This document shows positions 1 to 7,777 of a stretch of 64,000 nt of DNA, one piece after another. A program made the translations under genes and the position numbers. Each line of letters opens with the position of its first letter. Position 1 is the first letter of the stretch. This stretch comes from Acidimicrobiaceae bacterium. Its GTDB lineage: Bacteria > Actinomycetota > Acidimicrobiia > Acidimicrobiales > Aldehydirespiratoraceae. Under the pieces are notes generated by a model. The model did no database searches and was not told the DNA's origin. It was given only the letters and a program-made list of their open reading frames with translations. The stretch is from contig VYCW01000089.1 of NCBI GenBank assembly GCA_009843735.1, positions 1-64,000 on the forward strand. Direction: 5' to 3'.

Positions 1-122
1 TGGCGGTCGGGGAGATGTCGGTCGAGGTGCGGGTCGAGGGCGAGACCGGCCAGCCATTCGCCCCGGGCGACGACGTGACCATCAGCTGGGATCACGGTGC
101 GGCCGCCGTGGTCGCCGATTAG
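1..122 (+). CDS. potA: PotA-like ABC transporter ATPase, C-terminal fragment
   Basis: Only the last 39 residues are in the window, read from position 3 to the TAG at 120-122. They contain alternating beta-strand segments (VEVRVEGETG, then DDVTISWDHG) like the C-terminal TOBE domain of PotA/FbpC-type ATPases, which energise polyamine or other cationic-substrate import. The next gene starts 3 bases after the stop and is a PotB-type permease, followed by PotC and PotD, so this is the ATPase of the same operon. The nucleotide-binding motifs lie outside the window, so the assignment rests on the TOBE-like tail plus context. Confidence 0.75.
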   Translation, partial: AVGEMSVEVRVEGETGQPFAPGDDVTISWDHGAAAVVAD

Positions 123-125
123 AGG

Positions 126-1091
126 ATGCAGCCCGCCGGCCGGACCTCGGAGACCACCGGGGCCTCCGGGGAGAAGGCGGCCGCTCAGGCTCAGCGGCGC
201 CAGGGGATGCTCCTGGCCTCGCCCGGAGCCCTCTACTTGCTGATCTTCTTCGTCGCTCCGCTCGCGCTGATCTCGGTCTACTCCTTCGCCACCCGCACCT
301 CCACCGGCCGGACATCGCTGAGCGGCTGGAACGTCGAGTCGTACCGGGCCATCGGCGACGACATCATCGTGGGCATCGTCGGACGGTCGGCCTGGCTGGC
401 CACCCTCACCACCGCCCTGTGCCTCGCGGTCGGCTACCCCTTTGCCTACTACCTGGCGACCCGGCCGCGGCATGTGCGAGCCATCCTGCTGGTGCTGGTC
501 ATGATCCCGTTCTGGACCAACGGGCTGGTACGGGTCTTCGCCATCCGCTTCCTGCTTGGGTCGAACGGCCCCGCCTCAGCACTGAGCGAGAGCCTGGGCT
601 TCGGGACGTTCCGGATCCTGTTCACCCCGACCGCGGTGACTATCGGGATGGTGTACAGCTTCCTGACCCTCATGGTCCTGCCGTTGTATGTCGCCCTCGA
701 GCGCATGGACTGGAGCCTCACCGAGGCGGCTCGCGACCTCTACGCCAGCGGCTCCAAGGCGTTCTGGAAGGTCACGCTGCCCCTCACCAAGTCGGGGATC
801 GTGGCCGGATCGGTGCTGGTGTTCGTTCCCAGCTTCGGCTCCTACGTGGTCCCCGACATCCTGGGCGGTGCCAAGACGCTGCTGATCGGCTCCTACATCG
901 CACGCCAGTTCCGGGACGCCCGGAACTGGCCGCTGGGGGCGGCGCTGAGCGTGCTGCTGATCGCAGCCATGCTGATCGCGGTGGCGCTCAACCAGCGCTC
1001 CGGCAGCGGCGCGGAGGGCGGCGACCGGCCCCGGGGTCGAAGGCGCCGGCGCGCCCGGGATGAGCCCGAACCCGTGACGGCGGCCGTGTGA
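126..1091 (+). CDS. potB: Polyamine-type ABC transporter permease (PotB-like)
   Basis: This 321-residue membrane protein is one of the two inner-membrane permeases of a spermidine/putrescine-type importer. Hydrophobic segments run from about residue 29 to 290. The cytoplasmic EAA loop that docks the ATPase is visible near residues 199-215 (EAARDLYASGSKAF, then KVTLPL). The N-terminal 30 residues and the last 25 (RGRRRRRARDEPEP) are hydrophilic, and the Arg-rich tail is longer than in typical PotB. The ATG at 126 follows the ATPase stop with the AGAGG at 121-125 directly before it. The stop TGA overlaps the next ATG by one base, so translation is probably coupled. The substrate cannot be fixed from sequence; polyamine is inferred from family. 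Confidence 0.9.
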   Translation: MQPAGRTSETTGASGEKAAAQAQRRQGMLLASPGALYLLIFFVAPLALISVYSFATRTSTGRTSLSGWNVESYRAIGDDIIVGIVGRSAWLATLTTALCLAVGYPFAYYLATRPRHVRAILLVLVMIPFWTNGLVRVFAIRFLLGSNGPASALSESLGFGTFRILFTPTAVTIGMVYSFLTLMVLPLYVALERMDWSLTEAARDLYASGSKAFWKVTLPLTKSGIVAGSVLVFVPSFGSYVVPDILGGAKTLLIGSYIARQFRDARNWPLGAALSVLLIAAMLIAVALNQRSGSGAEGGDRPRGRRRRRARDEPEPVTAAV

Positions 1092-1945
1092 TGGCCGGAG
1101 TCGTCGAGACCGGACTGGGACAGCGCACCCGGCGCTGGCTGGCCGCCTGGGCGTGGGTGGTCTTCGCCTTCCTGTACGTGCCCATCGCCGTGCTGGTGGT
1201 CTTCTCGTTCAATGCGTCGTCCCGGGTAAACATCTGGGGGGGCTTCTCATTCCAGTGGTACGGCGAGGCCCTCGGCAACGAGGTGATCACCTCGGCTATA
1301 CGGGTGTCGCTCATCGTGGCGGCGGTCTCCACCGCCGTCTCGGTGGTGCTGGGCACCGCAGTGGCGCTGGCGCTCGACCGCTACCGGTTCCGGGGTCGCC
1401 GGGCACTCGACGGCACCATCTACCTGCCCATCGTGATCCCCGACATCACCATGGCGGTGATGCTGCTGGTGTTCTTCGCGGAGGCGTTCAAGCTCATCGA
1501 CTCCTTCGGCCCCCGCTTCACTCTCGGGATCTCCACCGTCGCGCTATCCCACATCGCGTTCAACATCTCGTTCGTGTGCGTGGTGGTCCGGGCGAGGCTC
1601 GACCAGTTCGACCGGACCCTGGAGGAGGCCGCCCGCGACCTGTACGCCACGGGATGGCAGACATTCCGGCGGGTCACCCTGCCGCTGATCATGCCCGGGA
1701 TCGCGGCCGGAGGCCTGCTCGCCCTGACCCTTTCGCTCGACGACGTGGTGATCTCGGCGTTCGTGGCCGGCCCGGGCTCGACAACCCTGCCCGTGTACGT
1801 GTTCAGCAGCATCCGGCGGGGCGTCACCCCCGAGCTGAACGCCATCTCCACCCTGATGCTCGCCGCGTCGATCACGCTGGTGCTGGGCTCGCTCGCCCTC
1901 CAGCGCCGCCGAGCCAGCGCATCGCAACAGACTCAAGTCCTATAG
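1091..1945 (+). CDS. potC: Polyamine-type ABC transporter permease (PotC-like)
   Basis: This 284-residue second permease of the importer has about six membrane segments. An EAA loop near residues 180-200 (EEAARDLYATGWQTF, then RRVTLPL) nearly duplicates that of the PotB partner, as expected for a heterodimeric channel. I take ATG 1091, overlapping the potB TGA by one base; a GTG three bases upstream is in frame and equally possible. The TAG stop (1943-1945) lies inside a TATAGT box that may be the -10 of an extra promoter for potD. Confidence 0.9.
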   Translation: MAGVVETGLGQRTRRWLAAWAWVVFAFLYVPIAVLVVFSFNASSRVNIWGGFSFQWYGEALGNEVITSAIRVSLIVAAVSTAVSVVLGTAVALALDRYRFRGRRALDGTIYLPIVIPDITMAVMLLVFFAEAFKLIDSFGPRFTLGISTVALSHIAFNISFVCVVVRARLDQFDRTLEEAARDLYATGWQTFRRVTLPLIMPGIAAGGLLALTLSLDDVVISAFVAGPGSTTLPVYVFSSIRRGVTPELNAISTLMLAASITLVLGSLALQRRRASASQQTQVL

Positions 1946-1966
1946 TTCTGTCGTTCACTAGTGAAC
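1941..1966 (+). promoter_or_regulatory. Possible internal promoter and palindromic operator ahead of potD
   Basis: A TATAGT hexamer at 1941-1946 overlaps the potC stop codon. Seven bases later comes the perfect 14-bp palindrome GTTCACTAGTGAAC (1953-1966), just before the potD ribosome site. The position would suit a repressor site controlling separate, higher expression of the binding protein. No clear -35 box is visible, so the promoter is only a suggestion; the palindrome itself is certain. Confidence 0.45.
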
Positions 1967-1983
1967 CCAGGAGGGAAGATTCG

Positions 1984-3282
1984 ATGAGTTCGATGACTAG
2001 GACGAGCGCGACGCGCCGGCACGCCCGTGGCCGCAACCGACGGGCCCGGTTGATCCTGCTCGGCGGGATCGTCGGCATAGCCAGCCTGCTGGCCGCGGCC
2101 TGCGGCGACGACGAGGCCGACGAGCCAGCCGCCGCTCCGGAGACGACCCAGGCTCCGGCTACGGCCGAGGAACCGGCAGAGGAAGCCGCACCGGCCGAAG
2201 AATCAGCACCGGCCGAAGAATCAGCACCGGCCGAGGAAGCCGCACCGGCCGGACCGGCCGCGCATTGCGCAGCCGGTGAGACCGACGGCGACCTCACCTT
2301 CTACAACTGGGCCGAGTACATCGACGACGAGCTCCTCGCCGCGTTCGAGGCGGAGACCGGCATTAATGTGGAGTACTCGACCTACGAGTCCAACGAGGAG
2401 ATGCTCACCAAGGTCGAGTCGGGCGCAGCCATCTACGACTTGGTGGTGCCGTCGGACTACATGGTCGACACGATGCGCCGAGACGACCTGCTGCTCGAGC
2501 TGAACTTCGACGCCATACCCAACGCGGCCAACATCGGCCCCGAGTTCGCCAACCCGCCGTTCGACCCCGAGCACAAGTACAGCGTCGCCTACCAGTGGGG
2601 CACCACGGGCATCGGCATGTCCTACGAGGTGCTCGAACTGCTGGGCGGCGAGTCCACCTGGGCGGTGATCTTCGATCCGGCCACCGCCGCCCTGGTGCCG
2701 GGCAGCATCTCGATGCTCGACGACGCCCCCGAGACGGTGTCGGCCGCGCTCAAGTACCTCGGCTACAGCATCGAGGACGTGATCAACAACCGGAACGAGG
2801 ACGCGGTGCGCGAGGCCGGCGAACTGCTGAGGGCCACCAACGACCGGCTGCTCAAGTACGACTCGGTCACCTTCGGCGACGACCTGGTCAACGGAGAGGT
2901 GGACGTGGCCCACGGCTGGAGCGGCGGGTTCTTCCTGTCGTTCTTCGAGGCCGACGCCTACGAGGACTACGTCTACACCATCCCGGCCGAGGGCGGGGTC
3001 CGCTGGGTCGACAACATGGCGATCCCCCACAACGCCGACAACATCTGCTCGGCGCACGCCATGATCAACTTCCTGACCGACGCCGAGAACGGGGCCACGC
3101 TGACCAACTGGACCTACTACGGCAGCCCCAACGCGGCGTCCACGCCCTACATCCTGGACGAGATTCTCGAGGACCCGGGCATCTACCCGCCGCCGGAAGT
3201 CAACGCCCGGCTAGAGCTGATCCCCCATGCGGGCGACATGGCCCTGCTCATCCAGGACATGCATAGTCAAGCCAAGAGCTAG
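1984..3282 (+). CDS. potD: Polyamine-type substrate-binding lipoprotein (PotD-like)
   Basis: This 432-residue extracytoplasmic binding protein delivers substrate to PotBC. An Arg-rich N-terminus, a hydrophobic stretch and the lipobox LLAAAC place lipidated Cys40 at the membrane. Residues about 41-95 are an acidic Pro/Ala/Glu linker built on tandem SAPAEE units (18-bp DNA repeat at 2191-2244). The binding domain then starts with TFYNWAEYIDDELLAAFE, the classic PotD/PotF opening. The ATG at 1984 is chosen because a strong AGGAGG precedes it by 8-9 bases and a signal peptide follows at once; the reading frame is open further upstream but antisense-like in composition. It is the last gene of the operon. 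Confidence 0.92.
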   Translation: MSSMTRTSATRRHARGRNRRARLILLGGIVGIASLLAAACGDDEADEPAAAPETTQAPATAEEPAEEAAPAEESAPAEESAPAEEAAPAGPAAHCAAGETDGDLTFYNWAEYIDDELLAAFEAETGINVEYSTYESNEEMLTKVESGAAIYDLVVPSDYMVDTMRRDDLLLELNFDAIPNAANIGPEFANPPFDPEHKYSVAYQWGTTGIGMSYEVLELLGGESTWAVIFDPATAALVPGSISMLDDAPETVSAALKYLGYSIEDVINNRNEDAVREAGELLRATNDRLLKYDSVTFGDDLVNGEVDVAHGWSGGFFLSFFEADAYEDYVYTIPAEGGVRWVDNMAIPHNADNICSAHAMINFLTDAENGATLTNWTYYGSPNAASTPYILDEILEDPGIYPPPEVNARLELIPHAGDMALLIQDMHSQAKS

Positions 3283-3300
3283 CAATCAGACACTGACGGT

Positions 3301-3326
3301 CGGGGCGTCCCGTCCCGGGCGCCCCG
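3301..3326. terminator. GC-rich hairpin after potD
   Basis: CGGGGCG (3301-3307) pairs with CGCCCCG (3320-3326), and the 12-base loop has further pairing potential. It starts 18 bases after the potD stop, where a terminator would sit. No T-run follows, so either it is a non-canonical terminator or it stabilises the 3' end. Confidence 0.45.
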
Positions 3327-3332
3327 GCCGGC

Positions 3333-3377
3333 AACTGGCAGCGATGTGCACGGTATGCATGCATTGTGCTGCCAGTT
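3333..3377. repeat. Palindromic repeat family A, copy 1
   Basis: 45-bp imperfect palindrome with outer arms AACTGGCAGC (3333-3342) and GCTGCCAGTT (3368-3377) and an inner TGCA/TGCA pairing. It lies between potD and the next plus-strand gene. It differs from copy 2 at one base and is in the opposite internal orientation to copies 3 and 4. Confidence 0.9.
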
Positions 3378-3403
3378 CATGAGGCGTCCGGCCGCTCAGC
3401 TGG

Positions 3404-3448
3404 AACTGGCAGCGATGTGCACGGTATGCGTGCATTGTGCTGCCAGTT
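3404..3448. repeat. Palindromic repeat family A, copy 2
   Basis: 45-bp palindrome with arms at 3404-3413 and 3439-3448, 26 bases after copy 1 and identical to it except for one base in the loop. It ends 33 bases before the crotonase start codon. The near-identity of this neighbouring pair suggests recent duplication. Confidence 0.9.
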
Positions 3449-3481
3449 TCGAAGCGGAACCGGTTTGCGATACTGGAGCCC

Positions 3482-4255
3482 ATGGCTGCGGCGACTTACG
3501 AGCGCGACGGGCACGTCGCCACCATCACCTACAACCGCCCGGAAGCCCTCAACGCGGTCAACGGGGCCATGCGCAAGGCTCTGGACGAGGCGTGGGAGGC
3601 CTTCCGGTCCGACACCGAGGCTTGGGTGGCCATCGTCACCGGCACGGGCCGGGCCTTCTGCGCGGGCGCCGACCTCAAGGACCCGGAGGGCTCGACGGGG
3701 GACTGGCCGGGCTCGTTCTGGGAGTGGCCCACCATCACCACCTTCGAGTCGGGCATGGAGATCTGGAAGCCGACCATCGCCGCGGTCAACGGTCCGTGCA
3801 TCGGCTACGGCCTCACCGCGGTGCTGGCCTGCGACTTCGTGCTGGCCTGCGACCGGGCCACCTTCGCCTACCCCGAGGTCCGCATCGGCGTGCCCACCAT
3901 CGTCGGTGCGCTGCGACTGCCCGATCGGGTGGCGTGGCCCGACGCCCTGGAGCTGCTGCTGACCGGCGAGACCATCGACGCGGCCAGGGCCAAGGAGACC
4001 GGCCTCGCTTGGAAGGTCGTACCCCACGACGATCTCATGGCCGAGGCCCGCACGTTGGCCGACCGGCTGTGCGCGGGCGCGCCGCTGGCCGTGCGGGCCA
4101 CCAACGAGATGGCCCGCCGGGGGCGCACCATGGGATGGACTGAGGCAGTGCGCATGGGCGAGACCATGCGCCGGGTGGCGTCCAACACCGCCGACGCGGC
4201 CGAGGGCGTCGAGGCCTGGAAGAAAGGCCGTCCCCCGAACTGGCAAGCCCGCTGA
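3482..4255 (+). CDS. Enoyl-CoA hydratase/isomerase (crotonase) family protein
   Basis: This 257-residue crotonase-fold protein probably acts on an acyl-CoA. The CoA/oxyanion motif is clear (AFCAGADLKDP, residues 59-68; NGPCIGYGL, 103-111). Of the two catalytic glutamates of true enoyl-CoA hydratases, the second is present (YPEVRIG, Glu132). The first is replaced by Thr112 in the GLTAVLACD segment, so hydratase activity is doubtful and an isomerase, hydrolase or decarboxylase role is open. ATG 3482 fits the usual family N-terminus. A GATACT box with an upstream TG ends 7 bases before it, so the mRNA may be nearly leaderless. GNAT and OsmC genes follow on the same strand. Confidence 0.85.
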   Translation: MAAATYERDGHVATITYNRPEALNAVNGAMRKALDEAWEAFRSDTEAWVAIVTGTGRAFCAGADLKDPEGSTGDWPGSFWEWPTITTFESGMEIWKPTIAAVNGPCIGYGLTAVLACDFVLACDRATFAYPEVRIGVPTIVGALRLPDRVAWPDALELLLTGETIDAARAKETGLAWKVVPHDDLMAEARTLADRLCAGAPLAVRATNEMARRGRTMGWTEAVRMGETMRRVASNTADAAEGVEAWKKGRPPNWQAR

Positions 4256-4274
4256 GTACGAACCGCTGGTTCGC

Positions 4275-4805
4275 ATGGGGTCGATTCGAATTAGGGCGGC
4301 ACAGACCGCGGATGCCGGTTCCATCGCGAGGGTCCACAACGACTCGCGGCGGACCACATACGTCGGCATCATGCCGGCGAACCATCTGGCCAACCTGTCG
4401 GACGAGACCTGGGAGGCAAGATGGGAGGAATACCTTACGCCCGGCCAGTTCGCCTCCACGACCTTCATTGCCGAGACCACGGGCGGCGAGATCATTGGGT
4501 TCACCAGCGGCGGCCCCGAACGCCTGGGTGATCCCACGTTCCTGGGTGAGATCTACGCCATCTACCTGCTCCAAGACCACCAGCGTCGGGGCGTGGGAAA
4601 GCGGCTCTTCGCCGCCATGGTGCAACAGTTGCGGTACGACGGGTTCGCTTCGATGCTGCTGTGGGTGTTGGAGGACAACTTTCCGGCCCGCCGGTTCTAC
4701 GAGTCGCTGGGTGGCGAGCAGGTCAGTCGCAAGACCACCACCTTCGGCGGGACGGAGCTGACTGAAGTGTCCTACGGCTGGAAGGACCTTGCTGTGATCG
4801 CTTGA
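4275..4805 (+). CDS. GNAT family N-acetyltransferase
   Basis: This 176-residue single-domain acetyltransferase transfers acetyl from acetyl-CoA to an unidentified amine. The acetyl-CoA binding motif A is visible around residues 95-115 (LLQDHQRRGVGKRLFAAM, the Q/R-x-x-G-x-G signature), followed by the typical ARRFYESLGGE near residues 135-145. ATG 4275 lies 20 bases after the crotonase stop without a good ribosome site, suggesting the two genes share a transcript. Substrate cannot be inferred. Confidence 0.85.
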   Translation: MGSIRIRAAQTADAGSIARVHNDSRRTTYVGIMPANHLANLSDETWEARWEEYLTPGQFASTTFIAETTGGEIIGFTSGGPERLGDPTFLGEIYAIYLLQDHQRRGVGKRLFAAMVQQLRYDGFASMLLWVLEDNFPARRFYESLGGEQVSRKTTTFGGTELTEVSYGWKDLAVIA

Positions 4806-4839
4806 TGCCCTGCCCGGCCGGGGCAACGGGCGCCTCACG

Positions 4840-4884
4840 AACTGGTAGCACAATGCACGCATGCCGTGCACAACGCTGCCAATT
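4840..4884. repeat. Palindromic repeat family A, copy 3
   Basis: 45-bp palindrome with arms AACTGGTAGC (4840-4849) and GCTGCCAATT (4875-4884). It lies between the GNAT and osmC genes, 34 bases after one stop and 40 before the next start. The interior matches the reverse complement of copies 1 and 2, so this copy is inverted relative to them. It is followed by CCCG, as in copies 4 and 6. Confidence 0.9.
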
Positions 4885-4912
4885 CCCGGATCGGGGACTT
4901 CGAACCGGGTCG

Positions 4913-4918
4913 TACGCT
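4913..4918 (+). promoter_or_regulatory. -10 box for leaderless osmC transcript
   Basis: TACGCT ends exactly 6 bases before the osmC ATG, placing the predicted transcription start on the start codon. The same TANNNT-N6-start layout recurs at ten other genes in the window. Confidence 0.6.
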
Positions 4919-4924
4919 TGCGGC

Positions 4925-5368
4925 ATGACCACCATTACTGCCGACGTCAAGATTGAGCCCGGCGCTGAGTTCTCGGTGGAGCTGCGGTCCGGGTCGCACC
5001 TGTGGCACGCCGACGAGCCCACCGACGTGGGCGGGGCCGACACCGGCCCCAATCCCTACGAGCTGCTGCTGTCGTCGGTGGCCGCCTGCACTTGCATCAC
5101 CGTGTCGATGTACTGCCGCCGCAAGGGCTGGAGCCTGCACTCGGTCTCGGCCAGCTACACCCACGACCGGGTGCACGCCAACGACTGCGACGACTGCGAG
5201 TCCGAGTCGTCGGGCTACATCGACCGGGTGCGCAGCCAGATCTTCATCGAGGGCGACTTCGACGACGACCAGCGTTCCCGCCTAGCCGACATCGCCCGCC
5301 GCTGCCCGGTACACAAGACCCTCGAGCGGGGTCTGACGTTCACCACCGAGACCGTGTTCGCGGGCTGA
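4925..5368 (+). CDS. OsmC family peroxiredoxin-like protein
   Basis: This 147-residue OsmC/Ohr-fold protein probably reduces organic hydroperoxides using two cysteines. The motif SSVAACTCITV carries the peroxidatic-type Cys55, and RRCPVHKTL carries the resolving Cys127; both blocks and the family length are conserved. A DCDDC cluster near residue 88 is a common insert in this subfamily. ATG 4925 is preceded by a leaderless-type TACGCT box. The stop overlaps the ATG of the following amidohydrolase by one base, so the two are co-translated. Confidence 0.88.
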   Translation: MTTITADVKIEPGAEFSVELRSGSHLWHADEPTDVGGADTGPNPYELLLSSVAACTCITVSMYCRRKGWSLHSVSASYTHDRVHANDCDDCESESSGYIDRVRSQIFIEGDFDDDQRSRLADIARRCPVHKTLERGLTFTTETVFAG

Positions 5369-6582
5369 TGGACGACCCCGGCCACTCCCGGATCCCGATG
5401 ATCGTCAGCGTCGACGACCACGTGGTCGAGCCGCCCCACGTGTGGCAGGAGTGGCTGCCGGCCAAACACCGGGAAGCCGGCCCCCGGATCGAGCGCCACC
5501 GTCTCGGTGAGTTGAAGTACACCGCCGGGACCACCTACACCTACGACCTCGACCCGGCCGACGGCTCCGGCGACTGGTGCGACATCTGGTTCTACGAGGA
5601 CGACATGTACCCCCACAAGCGCCACGTGGCCGCGGTCGGCTTCGACCGCGACGACATGACGCTGTCGCCGATCACCTACGACGAGATGCGCCCCGGCTGC
5701 TACCAGCCCGAGGCCCGGGCGGCCGACATGCTGGCAAACCACGTGGACCTCTCCCTCAGCTTCCCGACGTTCCCCCGCTTCTGCGGCCAGACCTTCCACG
5801 AGGCCGACGACCGCGAGCTCGCGCTGGCCTGCATCCACGCCTACAACGACTGGATGGTCGAGGAGTGGTGCGGGCAGAGCGGCGGGGTGCTGGTGCCGCT
5901 CATCATCATCCCGCTGTGGGACGCCGAGCTGGCCGCGGCCGAGGTCCGCCGCAACGCCGAGCGGGGCTGCCGGGCGGTGTGCTTCAGCGAGATCCCGGCC
6001 AAGCTGGGCCTGCCGTCGATCCACACCGGCTTCTACGAGCCGTTCATCACGGCCTGCGAGGAGACCGGCACCGTGATCTGCATGCACATCGGGTCGAGCT
6101 CGCAGATGCCGCTCACCTCGGCCGACGCCCCCACCGGGGTGGCGGCCACCCTCAGCTTCAACAACGCCATGGCGTCGCTTTCGGACTGGCTGTTCTCGGG
6201 CATCCTGCCCCGCCACCCCAAGCTGAAGATCGCCTACAGCGAAGGCCAGATCGGCTGGCTGCCCTACATCCTCGAGCGGGCCGACACCGTGTGGGAGGAG
6301 CACCGGGCCTGGGCCGACACCAAGCGGCTGGTGCCCGAGCCCCCGTCGACGTACTGGTACCGCCACGGGTTCGGCTGCTTCTTCCGCGACCGCCACGGCC
6401 TGGCCAGCCTCGACGAGGTCGGGGTGGACAACGTCACCTTCGAGACCGACTACCCCCACACCGACTCCACCTGGCCCAACACGCTGCAGGTGGCGACCGA
6501 GATGTTCGCCGGCCTCGACGACGAAACCGTCTACAAGATCGTGCGGGGCAACGCCCTGCGGATGCTCGAGCTCACCGATTGA
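5368..6582 (+). CDS. Amidohydrolase family protein (Amidohydro-rel/ACMSD type)
   Basis: This 404-residue TIM-barrel metal-dependent hydrolase or decarboxylase is of the amidohydrolase-2 type. Visible landmarks are the N-terminal metal segment VSVDDHVVEP (about residues 13-22), a mid-barrel His (CMHIGSSS, about 235) and the C-terminal catalytic Asp segment FETDYPHTDSTWP (about 360). In this family reactions include decarboxylation of aromatic or semialdehyde acids; the substrate is unknown here. ATG 5368 overlaps the osmC TGA. A second, distinct amidohydrolase of the same superfamily is encoded at 46092-47339. Confidence 0.85.
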   Translation: MDDPGHSRIPMIVSVDDHVVEPPHVWQEWLPAKHREAGPRIERHRLGELKYTAGTTYTYDLDPADGSGDWCDIWFYEDDMYPHKRHVAAVGFDRDDMTLSPITYDEMRPGCYQPEARAADMLANHVDLSLSFPTFPRFCGQTFHEADDRELALACIHAYNDWMVEEWCGQSGGVLVPLIIIPLWDAELAAAEVRRNAERGCRAVCFSEIPAKLGLPSIHTGFYEPFITACEETGTVICMHIGSSSQMPLTSADAPTGVAATLSFNNAMASLSDWLFSGILPRHPKLKIAYSEGQIGWLPYILERADTVWEEHRAWADTKRLVPEPPSTYWYRHGFGCFFRDRHGLASLDEVGVDNVTFETDYPHTDSTWPNTLQVATEMFAGLDDETVYKIVRGNALRMLELTD

Positions 6583-6632
6583 CGCCGTAGGAGCGTCCCC
6601 GAATGGGTCCGACAGCCTGACGGGAGCTTTGT

Positions 6633-6638
6633 TATGGT
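6633..6638 (+). promoter_or_regulatory. -10 box for leaderless BMP transcript
   Basis: TATGGT ends 6 bases before the ATG of the BMP lipoprotein gene, the spacing expected for a leaderless mRNA. No clear -35 box is seen. Confidence 0.6.
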
Positions 6639-6644
6639 GGGCGA

Positions 6645-7742
6645 ATGAACGACACCCATAAGCCTCGCAAGACCTATCGTGCCCTGCTCATCGCGATCGC
6701 AGCGGCATTTGCCCTGATCGCCGCGGCCTGCGGCGACGACAGCGACGACACGGCCGACACCGCGCCCGCAACCACGGCCGCGCCTGAGACAACGGCCGCG
6801 CCGGAGACGACGGCCGCGCCCGAACCGGCCGCGGAAGCACCCAAGATGGCCATCATCTACTCGGCTGAGTGGAACGACGGATCCTGGGGCGAGGCTGCGT
6901 TCGACGGCGGCAACAAGCTCCTGGCCGACGGGACCATCTCCGACGTAGTGATGGTCGAGAACGTGCCTCCGGGAGCCGAGGCCGAGAGAGCGCTGCGCGA
7001 CTTCGCCGAGCAGGGATACAACCCGATCGTGGCCCACTCGTTCAACTACGGCGACAACGTCAAGACCGTCGGCGCCGAGTTCCCCGACACGATCTTCGCC
7101 TACGCGGGCGGGTTCGGCGACGTGGCCGGCAATGTCGGCGACTACGACCAGCCGTTCTACGAGGCGTCCTACCTCTCGGGAATCCTGGGTGCCGGCGCCA
7201 CCGACGGCGGGAACGTCGCCGGCGCGGGGGGCTTCGAGATCCCGGTCTGTGTCGGGATGTACCACGCCTACCTGGCCGGGGCCCGCGAGCTCAGGCCCGA
7301 GACCGAGGGCTCGTTCGTGGCTGTGGGCGACTGGATCGACGTGCAGTTGGCCAAGGAGGCCGCCCTCGGGCAGGCCGACGCCGGGGCGACGATGTTCGTA
7401 GGTTGCGGCCAGGGCCCGACCTTCGGGCAGATCGAGGCAGCCAACGACATCGGCGGCGTGTCCACCGGCTACGTGGGCGACATGGCCGCGCTGGGCGAGT
7501 CCGTGCTGAGCTCCTTCGTCTGGCGTCTCGACCGGGTGTTCGAGCAGATGGTTGCCGATGTGGCCGCGGGCCAGACCGAGGCCCGCTACTACTCGGTGCC
7601 CTTGGCCGACGGCGGGATGGACGTCCTGATCTCTCCCGGGGGTGAGGCGAAGATCTCCCAGGAGGCGCTCGACCTGTTCGACCAGCGACTCTCGGAGATC
7701 CAGGACGGCAGCTTCGCCGTGCCCTTCGTAGGCGAGAACTGA
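6645..7742 (+). CDS. BMP family (nucleoside-type) substrate-binding lipoprotein
   Basis: This 365-residue basic-membrane-protein/PnrA-type lipoprotein binds purine nucleosides or related ligands in characterised relatives. A signal peptide with lipobox ALIAAAC gives lipidated Cys29, followed by an acidic Ala/Thr/Pro linker of TTAAPE repeats (about residues 36-62). The type-1 periplasmic-binding fold begins at KMAIIYSAEWNDGSWGEAAF. The gene heads an operon with a double-domain ABC ATPase and two permeases, the standard BMP transporter set. A short hairpin at its stop codon may keep the binding protein more abundant than the membrane parts. Confidence 0.9.
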   Translation: MNDTHKPRKTYRALLIAIAAAFALIAAACGDDSDDTADTAPATTAAPETTAAPETTAAPEPAAEAPKMAIIYSAEWNDGSWGEAAFDGGNKLLADGTISDVVMVENVPPGAEAERALRDFAEQGYNPIVAHSFNYGDNVKTVGAEFPDTIFAYAGGFGDVAGNVGDYDQPFYEASYLSGILGAGATDGGNVAGAGGFEIPVCVGMYHAYLAGARELRPETEGSFVAVGDWIDVQLAKEAALGQADAGATMFVGCGQGPTFGQIEAANDIGGVSTGYVGDMAALGESVLSSFVWRLDRVFEQMVADVAAGQTEARYYSVPLADGGMDVLISPGGEAKISQEALDLFDQRLSEIQDGSFAVPFVGEN

Positions 7743-7755
7743 GCCCACAGGCTCA
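7740..7755 (+). promoter_or_regulatory. Short hairpin at BMP stop codon
   Basis: TGAGCC (7740-7745, including the TGA stop) pairs perfectly with GGCTCA (7750-7755) across a CACA loop. It could protect the 3' end of the binding-protein message or attenuate the downstream ATPase gene. The stem is short, so function is uncertain. Confidence 0.3.
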
Positions 7756-7777
7756 GCCAGCTCCGGCCGAAGCCCAC

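Noticed and set aside
3333..3448. Family A palindromes as intrinsic terminators or CRISPR repeats
   Set aside because: No T-run follows any copy, copies occur inside apparent operons (selA-selB), and spacing and number do not fit an array.
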